A stretch of DNA of 8,036 nt from an uncultured Moheibacter sp. (GTDB lineage Bacteria > Bacteroidota > Bacteroidia > Flavobacteriales > Weeksellaceae): contig CALLXZ010000465.1 of assembly GCA_937875605.1 (NCBI GenBank), forward strand, positions 1-8,036, read 5' to 3'. The translations under genes and the position numbers were made by a program. Positions 1 through 5,954 of this stretch are shown piece after piece; position 1 is the stretch's first letter; every line of letters starts with the position of its first letter. The notes under the pieces were generated by a model. It was not told the origin of the DNA. It saw only the letters and a program-made list of their open reading frames with translations, and did no database searches.

Positions 1-3
1 TTT

Positions 4-1788
4 CTAACTTAATTTTTTTGTGATTTCACTTTCGGGAAGTTGGATAAAAATAGGTTTTCCATAAGGTGAAAAATTGGGTTCGCTCAGTTGCAACAATTGC
101 TGTGCCAAATGTCGAGCTTGTTCAGCAAGCAAAGGTTCGCCTTTTTTGATAGCGGAATTTTTAGCGATGATTTTGGATATTTCAATGTTGAAATCTACTT
201 TTCCATGCCATTCCAAATCCTTTAGAAAATCAGAAAAAATGGAAGGGATTTCTTCTGTGTCCACATCGGTTGGCAAAGCATTGACTAACAAATTTTCCTT
301 TTGAAAATCCACATCAAATCCAAAATTCACCAAATCCATTTCGATCGTTTTCAGTATTTCAATTTCAGATGAACTTAAGGAAATTTCAATCGGAAATAAA
401 AGTCTCTGACTGAGTGCATTTCCGCTGATGGATTGCGTTAACTTGTGAAATAAAATCAATTGATGCGCACGGTTTTGGTCGATGATCAGAAGTTCGCCTT
501 TGTGTTGCGTAACCAAATATTTGTTCATCCACTGAATCACCTGCAATTCGCCAATTTCAAATTCTTCCTTGCTTAAAAGTGTTTTGGGATGGTTATTTTC
601 TATTTCGAATTCGGAAAAAGACTGATAAAAATTTTGAGTCGGAACGATTTCCTTTTGGGTGGGTTTGGATTCAAACGGATTATAATTCCGATCTACTTTG
701 ATCTCCGGAACTCGTATAGGTTCATTTTTTGGTTTGCTGGGAATAAATGCCCAATCGGGATTTTGGTCAAAATCCAATGAAGGCATGATGTTAAATTGAC
801 CCAAAGCGTGTTTTACAGCGGAACGTAAAACGGCATAAATGGCATATTCGTCCTCAAATTTAATTTCTGTTTTAGTCGGATGGATGTTGATATCAATTTT
901 AGACGGATCAATTTCCAAATTCAAAAAATAGGAGGGAACGTATTGGGATGGAAGCAAATTCTCAAAAGCATCGGTTATCGCTTTATGAAGATAATTACTT
1001 TTTATAAAACGTTGATTTACAAAAAAATACTGTTCGCCTCTTTGTTTTTTAGCACTTTCGGGTTTTCCGACAAATCCGTGTATTTTTACCACATCGGTTT
1101 CTTCTGAGATCGGTACCAACTGCGCATCGATCTTCCGGCCGAAAATCTGAACGATGCGTTGGCGTAAATTGCCCGGTTTTAAAATATAAACTTCGGAATC
1201 ATTATGAAAAAAACGAAATCCGATGGATTCATGAGCGAGCGCAACCCGTAAAAATTCTTCTTGAATGTGTCGAAATTCGACTTGGTTGGATTTCAGGAAA
1301 TTACGTCTTGCCGGAACATTATAAAACAAGTTTTTCACTGAAATAGATGTTCCTTTCGGCGAAGTAACGGGAAGTTGATCCCGAACCGTTCCACCTTCGA
1401 TGATCAGTCGGTTTCCGAGTTCTTCTAATTCCTTTTTGGTCAGCGCATCAATTTGCGCAACGGCAGCGATTGAAGCAAGTGCTTCGCCTCGAAAACCTTT
1501 GGTTTGAATATGAAAAATATCTTCGGTTGTGCGGATTTTAGAGGTGGCATGACGTTCAAACGCCAGCCGCAAATCCGTTACGCTCATCCCTAATCCGTTG
1601 TCGATGACCTGAACCAAGGTTCTTCCGGCATCTTTTACGATGAGATCAATTTCTATTGCGCCCGCATCTACTGCATTTTCTATCAATTCCTTTACCACCG
1701 AAGCGGGTCTTTGAACCACTTCACCTGCAGCGATCTGGTTAGCTACGTGATCTGGCAATAATTGAATTACATCTCCTGTCGGGACCAT
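4..1788 (-). CDS. mutL: DNA mismatch repair protein MutL, with degenerate C-terminal endonuclease motifs
   Basis: MutL links mismatch recognition by MutS to strand removal. The 594-residue protein has the complete N-terminal GHKL ATPase: the conserved QIAAGEVVQRPASVVKEL start, E34 and N38 (equivalent to catalytic E29 and N33 of E. coli MutL), DNGLGM at 63-68, GFRGEAL at 98-104, GTS plus LFYNVPARR at about 146-162, and INIHPTKTEIKF at 300-311. A low-complexity linker runs from about 335 to 412, followed by the dimerisation domain. In that domain the endonuclease motif DQHA(x)2E(x)4E reads DQNRAHQLILFH (437-448), the ACR-type motif reads AKNS (542-545), and the CPHGRP-type motif reads SPYGKP (574-579). 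The metal-binding residues are therefore mostly replaced. The ATG start puts the family core a few residues in, as is usual. It lies downstream of ribH on the same strand with its own promoter-like element. Identity is certain; loss of nicking activity is inferred. Confidence 0.97.
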   Translation of the reverse strand: MVPTGDVIQLLPDHVANQIAAGEVVQRPASVVKELIENAVDAGAIEIDLIVKDAGRTLVQVIDNGLGMSVTDLRLAFERHATSKIRTTEDIFHIQTKGFRGEALASIAAVAQIDALTKKELEELGNRLIIEGGTVRDQLPVTSPKGTSISVKNLFYNVPARRNFLKSNQVEFRHIQEEFLRVALAHESIGFRFFHNDSEVYILKPGNLRQRIVQIFGRKIDAQLVPISEETDVVKIHGFVGKPESAKKQRGEQYFFVNQRFIKSNYLHKAITDAFENLLPSQYVPSYFLNLEIDPSKIDINIHPTKTEIKFEDEYAIYAVLRSAVKHALGQFNIMPSLDFDQNPDWAFIPSKPKNEPIRVPEIKVDRNYNPFESKPTQKEIVPTQNFYQSFSEFEIENNHPKTLLSKEEFEIGELQVIQWMNKYLVTQHKGELLIIDQNRAHQLILFHKLTQSISGNALSQRLLFPIEISLSSSEIEILKTIEMDLVNFGFDVDFQKENLLVNALPTDVDTEEIPSIFSDFLKDLEWHGKVDFNIEISKIIAKNSAIKKGEPLLAEQARHLAQQLLQLSEPNFSPYGKPIFIQLPESEITKKLS

Positions 1789-1795
1789 AAGTTTA

Positions 1796-1803
1796 CAAAG
1801 GTA
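1796..1803 (-). promoter_or_regulatory. Bacteroidota -7 element (TACCTTTG) before mutL
   Basis: On the minus strand TACCTTTG is a perfect match to the -7 consensus TAnnTTTG. It ends 7 nt before the mutL ATG, so a transcript from it would have only a few bases of leader. No TTG at the usual 17-23 nt upstream is present, because that stretch is occupied by the heptamer tract. The promoter may be weak, or mutL may also be reached by read-through from ribH, since no terminator is visible between them. Confidence 0.5.
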
Positions 1804-1809
1804 AGATGT

Positions 1810-1844
1810 AGAAGTTAGAAGTTAGATATTAGAAGTTAGAATTT
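1810..1844. repeat. Five-unit tandem heptamer repeat (AGAAGTT-like)
   Basis: Five consecutive 7-bp units on the plus strand: AGAAGTT, AGAAGTT, AGATATT, AGAAGTT, AGAATTT. Three are identical and two diverged. Every unit junction has the core TTAG, giving TAG on the plus strand and TAA on the minus strand. Because 7 is not a multiple of 3, successive stops fall in all three frames. The ribH stop codon (1836-1838) is supplied by one of these units. The tract lies between ribH and the mutL -7 element. No inverted repeat or T-run is present, so it does not look like a terminator. Confidence 0.85.
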
Positions 1845-2324
1845 TTTTGCAAATTCCGCCATAATCACAGCGGTAACGCCGGCTTCCGTTCCTTTGTTTC
1901 CATGTTTTCCGCCGGAACGATCCAGCGATTGCTGTTCGTTATCGTCTGTTAATACACAAAAAATGACCGGAATATCTTGTTGCACGTTGAGGTCTTTGAT
2001 GCCTTGTGTGACGCCTTGACAAACGTAATCAAAATGAGCGGTTTCGCCACGGATGACGCTTCCAATCACAATTACCGCATCGAATTTTCCTTTTTTACAA
2101 AGTTGGCTTGCCCCAAAAATTAATTCAAAACTTCCGGGAACTTCGTAGCTAAAAATATTTTCTTTTTTCGCCCCTAAATCAATTAAAGCATCGATTGCGC
2201 CCTTCTGAAGATTGTGCGTAATATGGTTGTTCCATTGTGAAACAACAATGCCGAAACGATAAGCTTCGGCATTGGGTAAATTTGTTTTATCGTAAGCCGA
2301 CAGGTTCTTATTTTCCGTTGCCAC
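1836..2324 (-). CDS. ribH: 6,7-dimethyl-8-ribityllumazine synthase
   Basis: RibH condenses 5-amino-6-ribitylamino-uracil with 3,4-dihydroxy-2-butanone 4-phosphate to give lumazine, the penultimate step of riboflavin synthesis. It is a cytosolic enzyme that usually forms pentamers or 60-mer shells. The 162-residue protein is full length and carries the substrate-site motifs: the W31-N32 pair, VPGSFEL at 62-68, GSVIRGETAHFDYV at 88-101 with the catalytic histidine H97, and LDRSGGKHGNKG at 134-145 with the phosphate-binding arginine R136. The start codon is GTG. There is an in-frame TAA only five codons upstream, no ATG lies between, and the next methionine is near the C-terminus, so GTG is effectively forced. 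The start lies 17 bp inside the end of the TPR gene, suggesting translational coupling. The stop codon lies in the heptamer tract. Confidence 0.97.
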   Translation of the reverse strand: MATENKNLSAYDKTNLPNAEAYRFGIVVSQWNNHITHNLQKGAIDALIDLGAKKENIFSYEVPGSFELIFGASQLCKKGKFDAVIVIGSVIRGETAHFDYVCQGVTQGIKDLNVQQDIPVIFCVLTDDNEQQSLDRSGGKHGNKGTEAGVTAVIMAEFAKKF

Positions 2325-3018
2325 CTGTTGCGTATTTTAATCTTTCCAAAAATTTATCAACTTCTCCACCGCCTGCATTTGGATATTTATCTGCAAGTGT
2401 TTGGAAGTATTTTAAAGCATCTGCCTCTTGTCCTAATTGGATGGCTAATTTTCCGGCTTTCGTGTAATATTCGGTTTGAACAATCTCAATGTTGGTTCCT
2501 TCTGCCGCTTTTACATAGTAAGGAAGTGCTTCCTTTTCTTTTTTGGATTCTACCAATGCATTTCCGATCATTCCGTTTTTCTGAGCCGTTAAAATTTCAT
2601 CATCCGAAGTGAATTTCTCTAACATGGAAACAGCAGAAGCATAATCACCTAAACGGTAATAAGCAATTCCAGCTTTGTAACGAGCGATGTTCCCACCCTT
2701 CGTTCCACCATAATTTTCAACGATTTGCTCATAACCTTGGAAACTTCCCGGACTTCCTTTCAAGGCCAAAAGAACGGAGTCTTGTTTGAAATATTCATCC
2801 GCCTGAACCATTTCCGTAAAAGCTTTTTCCGATTTGGGTTCCAAAACGGTTTTCAAATAAACGAAATATCCGATGGCGATCAATGCCAAAGCACCCAATA
2901 CGCCTATGATGATTTTGGAATGTCTTTCGAAGAAATTTTCCGCTTTGTAAGCGGTTTCGTTCAAGCTATCCAAAACTTTTTCCGTTGTATATTCCTGTTT
3001 TTTATTGCCTTTCGCCAT
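2308..3018 (-). CDS. YfgM-like membrane-anchored tetratricopeptide repeat protein
   Basis: The 236-residue protein has a charged cytosolic N-terminus (about 1-34), one hydrophobic segment (about 36-55, IIIGVLGALALIAIGYFVYL) and a C-terminal region of helical pairs that read as degenerate TPRs (for example ARYKAGIAYYRLGDYASAVSMLEKF and ADALKYFQTLADKYPNA). This layout matches the YfgM/TPR_21 family: single-pass inner-membrane proteins with a periplasmic TPR domain, tied in E. coli to the SecYEG-PpiD translocon. By analogy it may assist envelope protein folding; that is inference. It is the first gene of the TPR-ribH unit and its end overlaps ribH by 17 bp. A good promoter match lies just upstream. 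The link to riboflavin synthesis is positional only. Confidence 0.85.
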   Translation of the reverse strand: MAKGNKKQEYTTEKVLDSLNETAYKAENFFERHSKIIIGVLGALALIAIGYFVYLKTVLEPKSEKAFTEMVQADEYFKQDSVLLALKGSPGSFQGYEQIVENYGGTKGGNIARYKAGIAYYRLGDYASAVSMLEKFTSDDEILTAQKNGMIGNALVESKKEKEALPYYVKAAEGTNIEIVQTEYYTKAGKLAIQLGQEADALKYFQTLADKYPNAGGGEVDKFLERLKYATGGNGK

Positions 3019-3040
3019 TTTTATTTGAATTTCAAGTGTG

Positions 3041-3072
3041 CAAAAGTAGGTTTTTTTAGAATTTCAACCAAA
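3041..3072 (-). promoter_or_regulatory. Promoter for the TPR-ribH unit
   Basis: On the minus strand TACTTTTG (3048-3041) matches the Bacteroidota -7 consensus TAnnTTTG exactly. An upstream TTTG (3072-3069) lies 20 nt away, within the usual 17-23 nt spacing for the -33 element. The predicted leader to the ATG at 3018 is about 20 nt and AT-rich, with no Shine-Dalgarno site. Confidence 0.65.
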
Positions 3073-3082
3073 AATACGTGTG

Positions 3083-3126
3083 AAAAATAAAAATCCCTCA
3101 AAATTTATTCTAACAAATTGAGGGAT
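3083..3126 (-). terminator. Rho-independent terminator after the outer-membrane barrel gene
   Basis: A perfect 9-bp stem, ATCCCTCAA (3093-3101) with TTGAGGGAT (3118-3126), has a 16-nt AT-rich loop. On the minus strand the stem runs straight into TTTTTATTTTT (3093-3083). It lies about 22 bp past the stop of the barrel gene, so it ends minus-strand transcription from the mlaE-mlaF-barrel unit, just before the promoter of the TPR gene. Confidence 0.85.
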
Positions 3127-3148
3127 AATTGTTTTCGTTTATTTCAAT

Positions 3149-3754
3149 TTAAAAGAAATATCCAACCGATAAATTCAACATATTCGAACGGTTTTCTGTC
3201 TGAAATTCACCGAATTCACTTATGACATATTTGGTTACATTTTTTCCTAAACCAAATTCATATCGTAAATCGATGTTTAAATTTTTAATGTTTACACCCG
3301 TTCCGACTTGCCAGCCCAAACCGATTTTGTCGCGGTCTTCCGGGTCTGGAAAGTTAATGCCGTCTGAATCAATCGTATCTTCGAAATTTAAGGAAAACAC
3401 TGGTCCTGTCTGAATTTGAACCAATCCCATCGCAAAAGTAGTTCCTACGTTTACCGGAATATCCAAACGGCTTTTTTTCACATCAATGCTTTCTCCCCCT
3501 TCTTCAAATTCATTTTTGAAAGCGGTGTAAAGCAATTCTGGCTGAACATAAAGTCCACCCGCTTTGATTCTTACCATTGCTCCACCTTGGAAACCAACCG
3601 AACCTTTTCCTTTTTCTTCATACGTTTCACCAATGGTTTTGAAAAGACCTTTGTCTGCATTAAAAACCAGACCTGCCTTCAAACCAAAATCTACATTTTG
3701 CGCAAAACTATTCATCGCAAATAGGGAAAACCCTACTAAAAACAACTTTTTCAT
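3149..3754 (-). CDS. Outer-membrane beta-barrel protein (PorT-like family)
   Basis: The 201-residue precursor has a clear signal peptide: KK at 2-3, a hydrophobic core from about 4 to 17, and SFA before a likely cleavage between A18 and Q19. The mature part begins VDFGLKAGL, a first beta-strand typical of the outer-membrane beta-barrel domain of Bacteroidota (PF13568, PorT-like). Alternating strand and turn segments follow, and it ends in an aromatic strand NLSVGYFF, a BAM-type C-terminal signal. It has the size of an 8-stranded barrel. The start is 18 bp after the ATPase stop, no TAnnTTTG element is visible in that gap or the nearby end of the ATPase gene, and the hairpin follows this gene, so co-transcription with mlaE-mlaF is likely. 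Its exact function is unknown; a role as an outer-membrane partner in lipid transport is speculative. Confidence 0.85.
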   Translation of the reverse strand: MKKLFLVGFSLFAMNSFAQNVDFGLKAGLVFNADKGLFKTIGETYEEKGKGSVGFQGGAMVRIKAGGLYVQPELLYTAFKNEFEEGGESIDVKKSRLDIPVNVGTTFAMGLVQIQTGPVFSLNFEDTIDSDGINFPDPEDRDKIGLGWQVGTGVNIKNLNIDLRYEFGLGKNVTKYVISEFGEFQTENRSNMLNLSVGYFF

Positions 3755-3772
3755 ATATTCTAAATTCTAATT

Positions 3773-4555
3773 TTATTTTTTCGAATTTGCTTTTTCTTCC
3801 AGAAGAACTTCTCTTAATTTAGTAAAGAGCTTTGAAGAATAAACGAAATCAATGACCGCTTCATTGTCCGCCGTAAGAATTTCATTTTTATCACCCGACC
3901 ATTCGAGTATTCCGTTTTTAAGGAAAATGATGGTTTCTCCGATTTCCATAACGGAATTCATATCGTGAGTATTGATGATAGTTGTGGTATTATATTCAGC
4001 TGTTAATTCGTGCAATAATTGGTCGATGACCATCGAGGTTTTCGGATCGAGTCCTGAATTCGGCTCGTCAGCAAACAAATATTTGGGCTTGTTTACGATG
4101 GCTCTTGCGATTGCCACACGCTTTTGCATCCCTCCGGAAATTTCAGATGGAAATTTTTTAAAAGATTCGGGTGTTAAATTCACACGTGTCAAAACTTCTT
4201 CTGAACGGTCGTTCATTTCTTTCATGGAAAGATTGGAGAACATTTCCAACGGGAAACGTACATTTTCCAGAACTGTCATAGAGTCAAACAAAGCACTTCC
4301 CTGAAAGACGGTTCCTATTTCGCCGCGTAATGCTTGACGTTCTTCATAACTAAATTTCGTCGTGTCTCTTCCGTCAAATAAAATTTCGCCGGAAGTAGGC
4401 GTAATTAATCCGGTTAAACACTTTAGAAAAACGGTTTTTCCAGAACCGGATTGACCGATGATCAGATTGGTTTTTCCGGTTTCAAATACCGTAGAAATCC
4501 CTTTGAGCACTTCTATATCTTCAAACTGCTTTCTTAAGTTTTTTACTTCAATCAT
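3773..4555 (-). CDS. mlaF: MlaF-type ABC transporter ATP-binding protein
   Basis: This is the cytosolic ATPase of an Mla-type phospholipid transporter (MCE system) that acts with the MlaE permease. All ABC motifs are present in the 260-residue protein: Walker A GQSGSGKT (34-41), Q-loop Q85 in VFQGSALFDSMTV, signature SGGMQKR (140-146), Walker B YLFADEP (159-165, D163/E164), D-loop SGLD (167-170) and H-loop H197. The GGMQKRVAIARA form of the signature is characteristic of the MlaF/Ttg2A group. I place the start at 4555, where ATG shares its A with the TGA of mlaE (TGATG) and gives the family-typical start MIEVKNLRKQF. A start 60 bp upstream would add 20 residues unlike the family and overlap mlaE. 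No MCE-domain (MlaD) or MlaB/MlaC gene is in this window. Confidence 0.92.
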   Translation of the reverse strand: MIEVKNLRKQFEDIEVLKGISTVFETGKTNLIIGQSGSGKTVFLKCLTGLITPTSGEILFDGRDTTKFSYEERQALRGEIGTVFQGSALFDSMTVLENVRFPLEMFSNLSMKEMNDRSEEVLTRVNLTPESFKKFPSEISGGMQKRVAIARAIVNKPKYLFADEPNSGLDPKTSMVIDQLLHELTAEYNTTTIINTHDMNSVMEIGETIIFLKNGILEWSGDKNEILTADNEAVIDFVYSSKLFTKLREVLLEEKANSKK

Positions 4556-5304
4556 CAGCTCAAAATAGTTTGGGTTAATACTAAATTCAGAATAATTAAA
4601 ATAACCGAAGTCCATACAACCGCAGATGTGCTGGAACGACCTACTTCAAGCGATCCGCCTTTTACATGGTATCCGTAATAGGCAGGAACTGTTGCGATTA
4701 CAAATGCAAAACAAATGGTTTTTACAAACGTATAGATAAATAAACGGGTTGCCATAGGCATTTGAAGCCCGATTATATAATCCGATTGGGACCACATCTG
4801 AGTAGCTTCTCCAATTAAATATCCACCCAATAATCCCATCCCGATACTGATCATGATCAAAATCGGATTGAACAAAACAGCCGCAATGATTTTGGGCATC
4901 ACCAAAAAAGATGGCGAGTTGATGCCCATCACATCCAATGCATCAATTTGTTCCGTTACGCGCATGGTTCCAATACTGGAGGCAATGTAGGAACCTACTT
5001 TTCCGGCTAAAATCAAGGAAATAATCGTAGGAGAAAACTCTAGGATTAAAACGACTTTTGTTGCGTAAGCGATGTAATAATCCGGAACAGGAATATCGGC
5101 TCCCTGAAAGTTTTGAGCCATCTGGATAGCGGTAACCGCACCCATAAATAGGGAAATAAAGGAAACTAAACCAACAGAACTCATCCCCAGATCATAAATC
5201 TCCCGCATGATGAGTTTGCGAAAAACCTTTGCTCCCTGCGGTTTTTTAAAAACTTTTTTGAGAAACAAAAAGTACGCACCTATAAATCCCAGTAGTTTTA
5301 ACAT
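4555..5304 (-). CDS. mlaE: MlaE-type ABC transporter permease
   Basis: This is the inner-membrane permease of an Mla/MCE lipid transport system that keeps outer-membrane phospholipid asymmetry in diderms. From the chosen start it has 249 residues, close to the usual length. Seen in order: an amphipathic N-terminus (MLKLLGFIGAYFLFL), GAVTAIQ in the first core membrane segment (about 55-61), EFSPTIISLILAGKVGSYIA (89-108), the family hallmark GTMRVTEQIDALDVMG (112-127), further hydrophobic helices, and a conserved-looking C-terminal GGSLEVGRSSTSAVV. The frame is open upstream to 5400, with other ATGs at 5334 and 5400. I prefer 5304 because it gives the family-type N-terminus and a perfect -7 element lies 6 nt upstream of it. 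Longer versions would start upstream of that element, and the one from 5400 would also run into the divergent SprT-like gene. Confidence 0.88.
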   Translation of the reverse strand: MLKLLGFIGAYFLFLKKVFKKPQGAKVFRKLIMREIYDLGMSSVGLVSFISLFMGAVTAIQMAQNFQGADIPVPDYYIAYATKVVLILEFSPTIISLILAGKVGSYIASSIGTMRVTEQIDALDVMGINSPSFLVMPKIIAAVLFNPILIMISIGMGLLGGYLIGEATQMWSQSDYIIGLQMPMATRLFIYTFVKTICFAFVIATVPAYYGYHVKGGSLEVGRSSTSAVVWTSVILIILNLVLTQTILS

Positions 5305-5310
5305 ACCGTG

Positions 5311-5339
5311 CAAAATTAGGATTTTTTTTCTCATCCCAA
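5311..5339 (-). promoter_or_regulatory. Promoter for the mlaE-mlaF-barrel unit
   Basis: On the minus strand TTG (5339-5337) and TAATTTTG (5318-5311) are separated by 18 nt, matching the Bacteroidota pattern TTG-N17-23-TAnnTTTG with a perfect -7 element. The spacer contains an A8 run. The -7 element ends 6 nt before the mlaE ATG at 5304, so the leader would be only about 2-3 nt. The site lies in the 53-bp gap shared with the divergent SprT-like gene. Confidence 0.6.
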
Positions 5340-5345
5340 TTTTTT

Positions 5346-5353
5346 TAACTTTC
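5346..5353 (+). promoter_or_regulatory. Possible -7 element for the SprT-like/manC unit
   Basis: TAACTTTC matches TAnnTTTG at 5 of the 6 fixed positions and ends 4 nt before the ATG at 5358. No TTG lies at the expected upstream distance; that stretch is T-rich. The call rests mainly on position and on the need for a plus-strand promoter in this short gap. Confidence 0.3.
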
Positions 5354-5357
5354 GCAG

Positions 5358-5954
5358 ATGAATTTGGAGTCTCTTGAAAAATTTCTTCCCAGAGCCGCAC
5401 TTCCTCATGTGGAACGATGGTTGGAAGATGTACACATCCTTATAAAAATTAAAAATTCCAGACGGACGAAATTAGGAGATTATCGCTTTAACCATTCGTT
5501 TAAACAACATCAAATTACCATAGACAGAGAGCTGAGCCCGGAAGCATTCTTCTTTGTTCTTACCCATGAAATAGCCCACTTAAAAGTCCATAAATTATTT
5601 GGCTCAAAAGCAAAATCGCATGGAGTTGAATGGAAAACAATCTTTGGAAATATGCTGTTAGAGTCCGTAAAAATTTATTCGGAAAAAACAAAGTCAAGTA
5701 TTTTTAATCATGCTCGAAATCCCCGAGCAAGTGTAGGAGCCGATAAATATTTATTTCAGCAATTATTTGTTGATGAAAACCAACGGGAAAAATTGGTGGA
5801 AAATATAGGAGAGAATCAAAAATTCCGAATCGGAAAAAGGGTTTTTCAACGTGGCTCAAAGCGAAAAATACGGTATCTTTGCAAAGAGCTGAATACAGGG
5901 CGGCTGTATTTGGTAAATGGGCAAGCAATTGTAGATGAAATAATTAGCGAATGA
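5358..5954 (+). CDS. SprT-like zinc metalloprotease domain protein
   Basis: The 198-residue protein carries the SprT-like zincin signature: HEIAH (H70, E71, H74) in the helix FFFVLTHEIAHLKVHKLFG, with the likely third zinc ligand H88 in SHGVEWK, at the usual spacing. The family includes bacterial SprT and eukaryotic Spartan/SPRTN, a DNA-protein crosslink protease; the bacterial substrate is not well established. The C-terminal part (about 145-198) is basic and beta-like (KRVFQRGSKRKIRYLCKE) and has a single cysteine, so the four-cysteine zinc ribbon of classical SprT is absent. From memory, flavobacterial relatives have the same kind of tail. The protein ends in the ATGA overlap with manC, so the two are probably translated together, though no shared biochemistry is evident. 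Protease activity is inferred from the motif. Confidence 0.85.
   Translation: MNLESLEKFLPRAALPHVERWLEDVHILIKIKNSRRTKLGDYRFNHSFKQHQITIDRELSPEAFFFVLTHEIAHLKVHKLFGSKAKSHGVEWKTIFGNMLLESVKIYSEKTKSSIFNHARNPRASVGADKYLFQQLFVDENQREKLVENIGENQKFRIGKRVFQRGSKRKIRYLCKELNTGRLYLVNGQAIVDEIISE
5874..5881 (+). promoter_or_regulatory. Possible internal -7 element (TATCTTTG) upstream of manC
   Basis: TATCTTTG is a perfect TAnnTTTG match inside the end of the SprT-like gene, 69 nt before the manC start. No TTG is seen 17-23 nt upstream. It could allow extra manC expression apart from the protease gene, but a chance match within coding sequence is quite possible. Confidence 0.25.

Noticed and set aside
1810..1844. 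CRISPR array or transcription terminator at the heptamer tract
   Set aside because: The units are 7 bp with no spacers, and there is no inverted repeat or T-run.
2725..3090. 121-codon plus-strand open frame opposite the TPR gene
   Set aside because: It is antisense to a well-supported gene, low in complexity and phenylalanine-rich, with no recognisable domain; its end also lies in the promoter region of the TPR gene.
3019..3148. Small RNA or short gene in the 130-bp gap between the TPR and barrel genes
   Set aside because: The terminator hairpin and the TPR promoter account for most of the gap; no open frame of useful length or further structure is visible.
3416..3770. Plus-strand open frames opposite the outer-membrane barrel gene
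   Set aside because: They are shadows of the barrel gene, whose signal peptide and strand pattern are clear; no domain or promoter supports them.
4556..4615. N-terminal extension of the MlaF-type ATPase to an ATG at 4615
   Set aside because: It adds 20 residues unlike the family start and lies inside mlaE; the ATG at 4555 overlaps the mlaE stop and gives the expected MIEVKNLRKQF start.
5305..5400. N-terminal extension of MlaE to ATGs at 5334 or 5400
   Set aside because: The added residues are lysine-rich and not like the family; the 5400 start runs into the divergent SprT-like gene, and both lie upstream of the -7 element. The 5334 start cannot be fully excluded.
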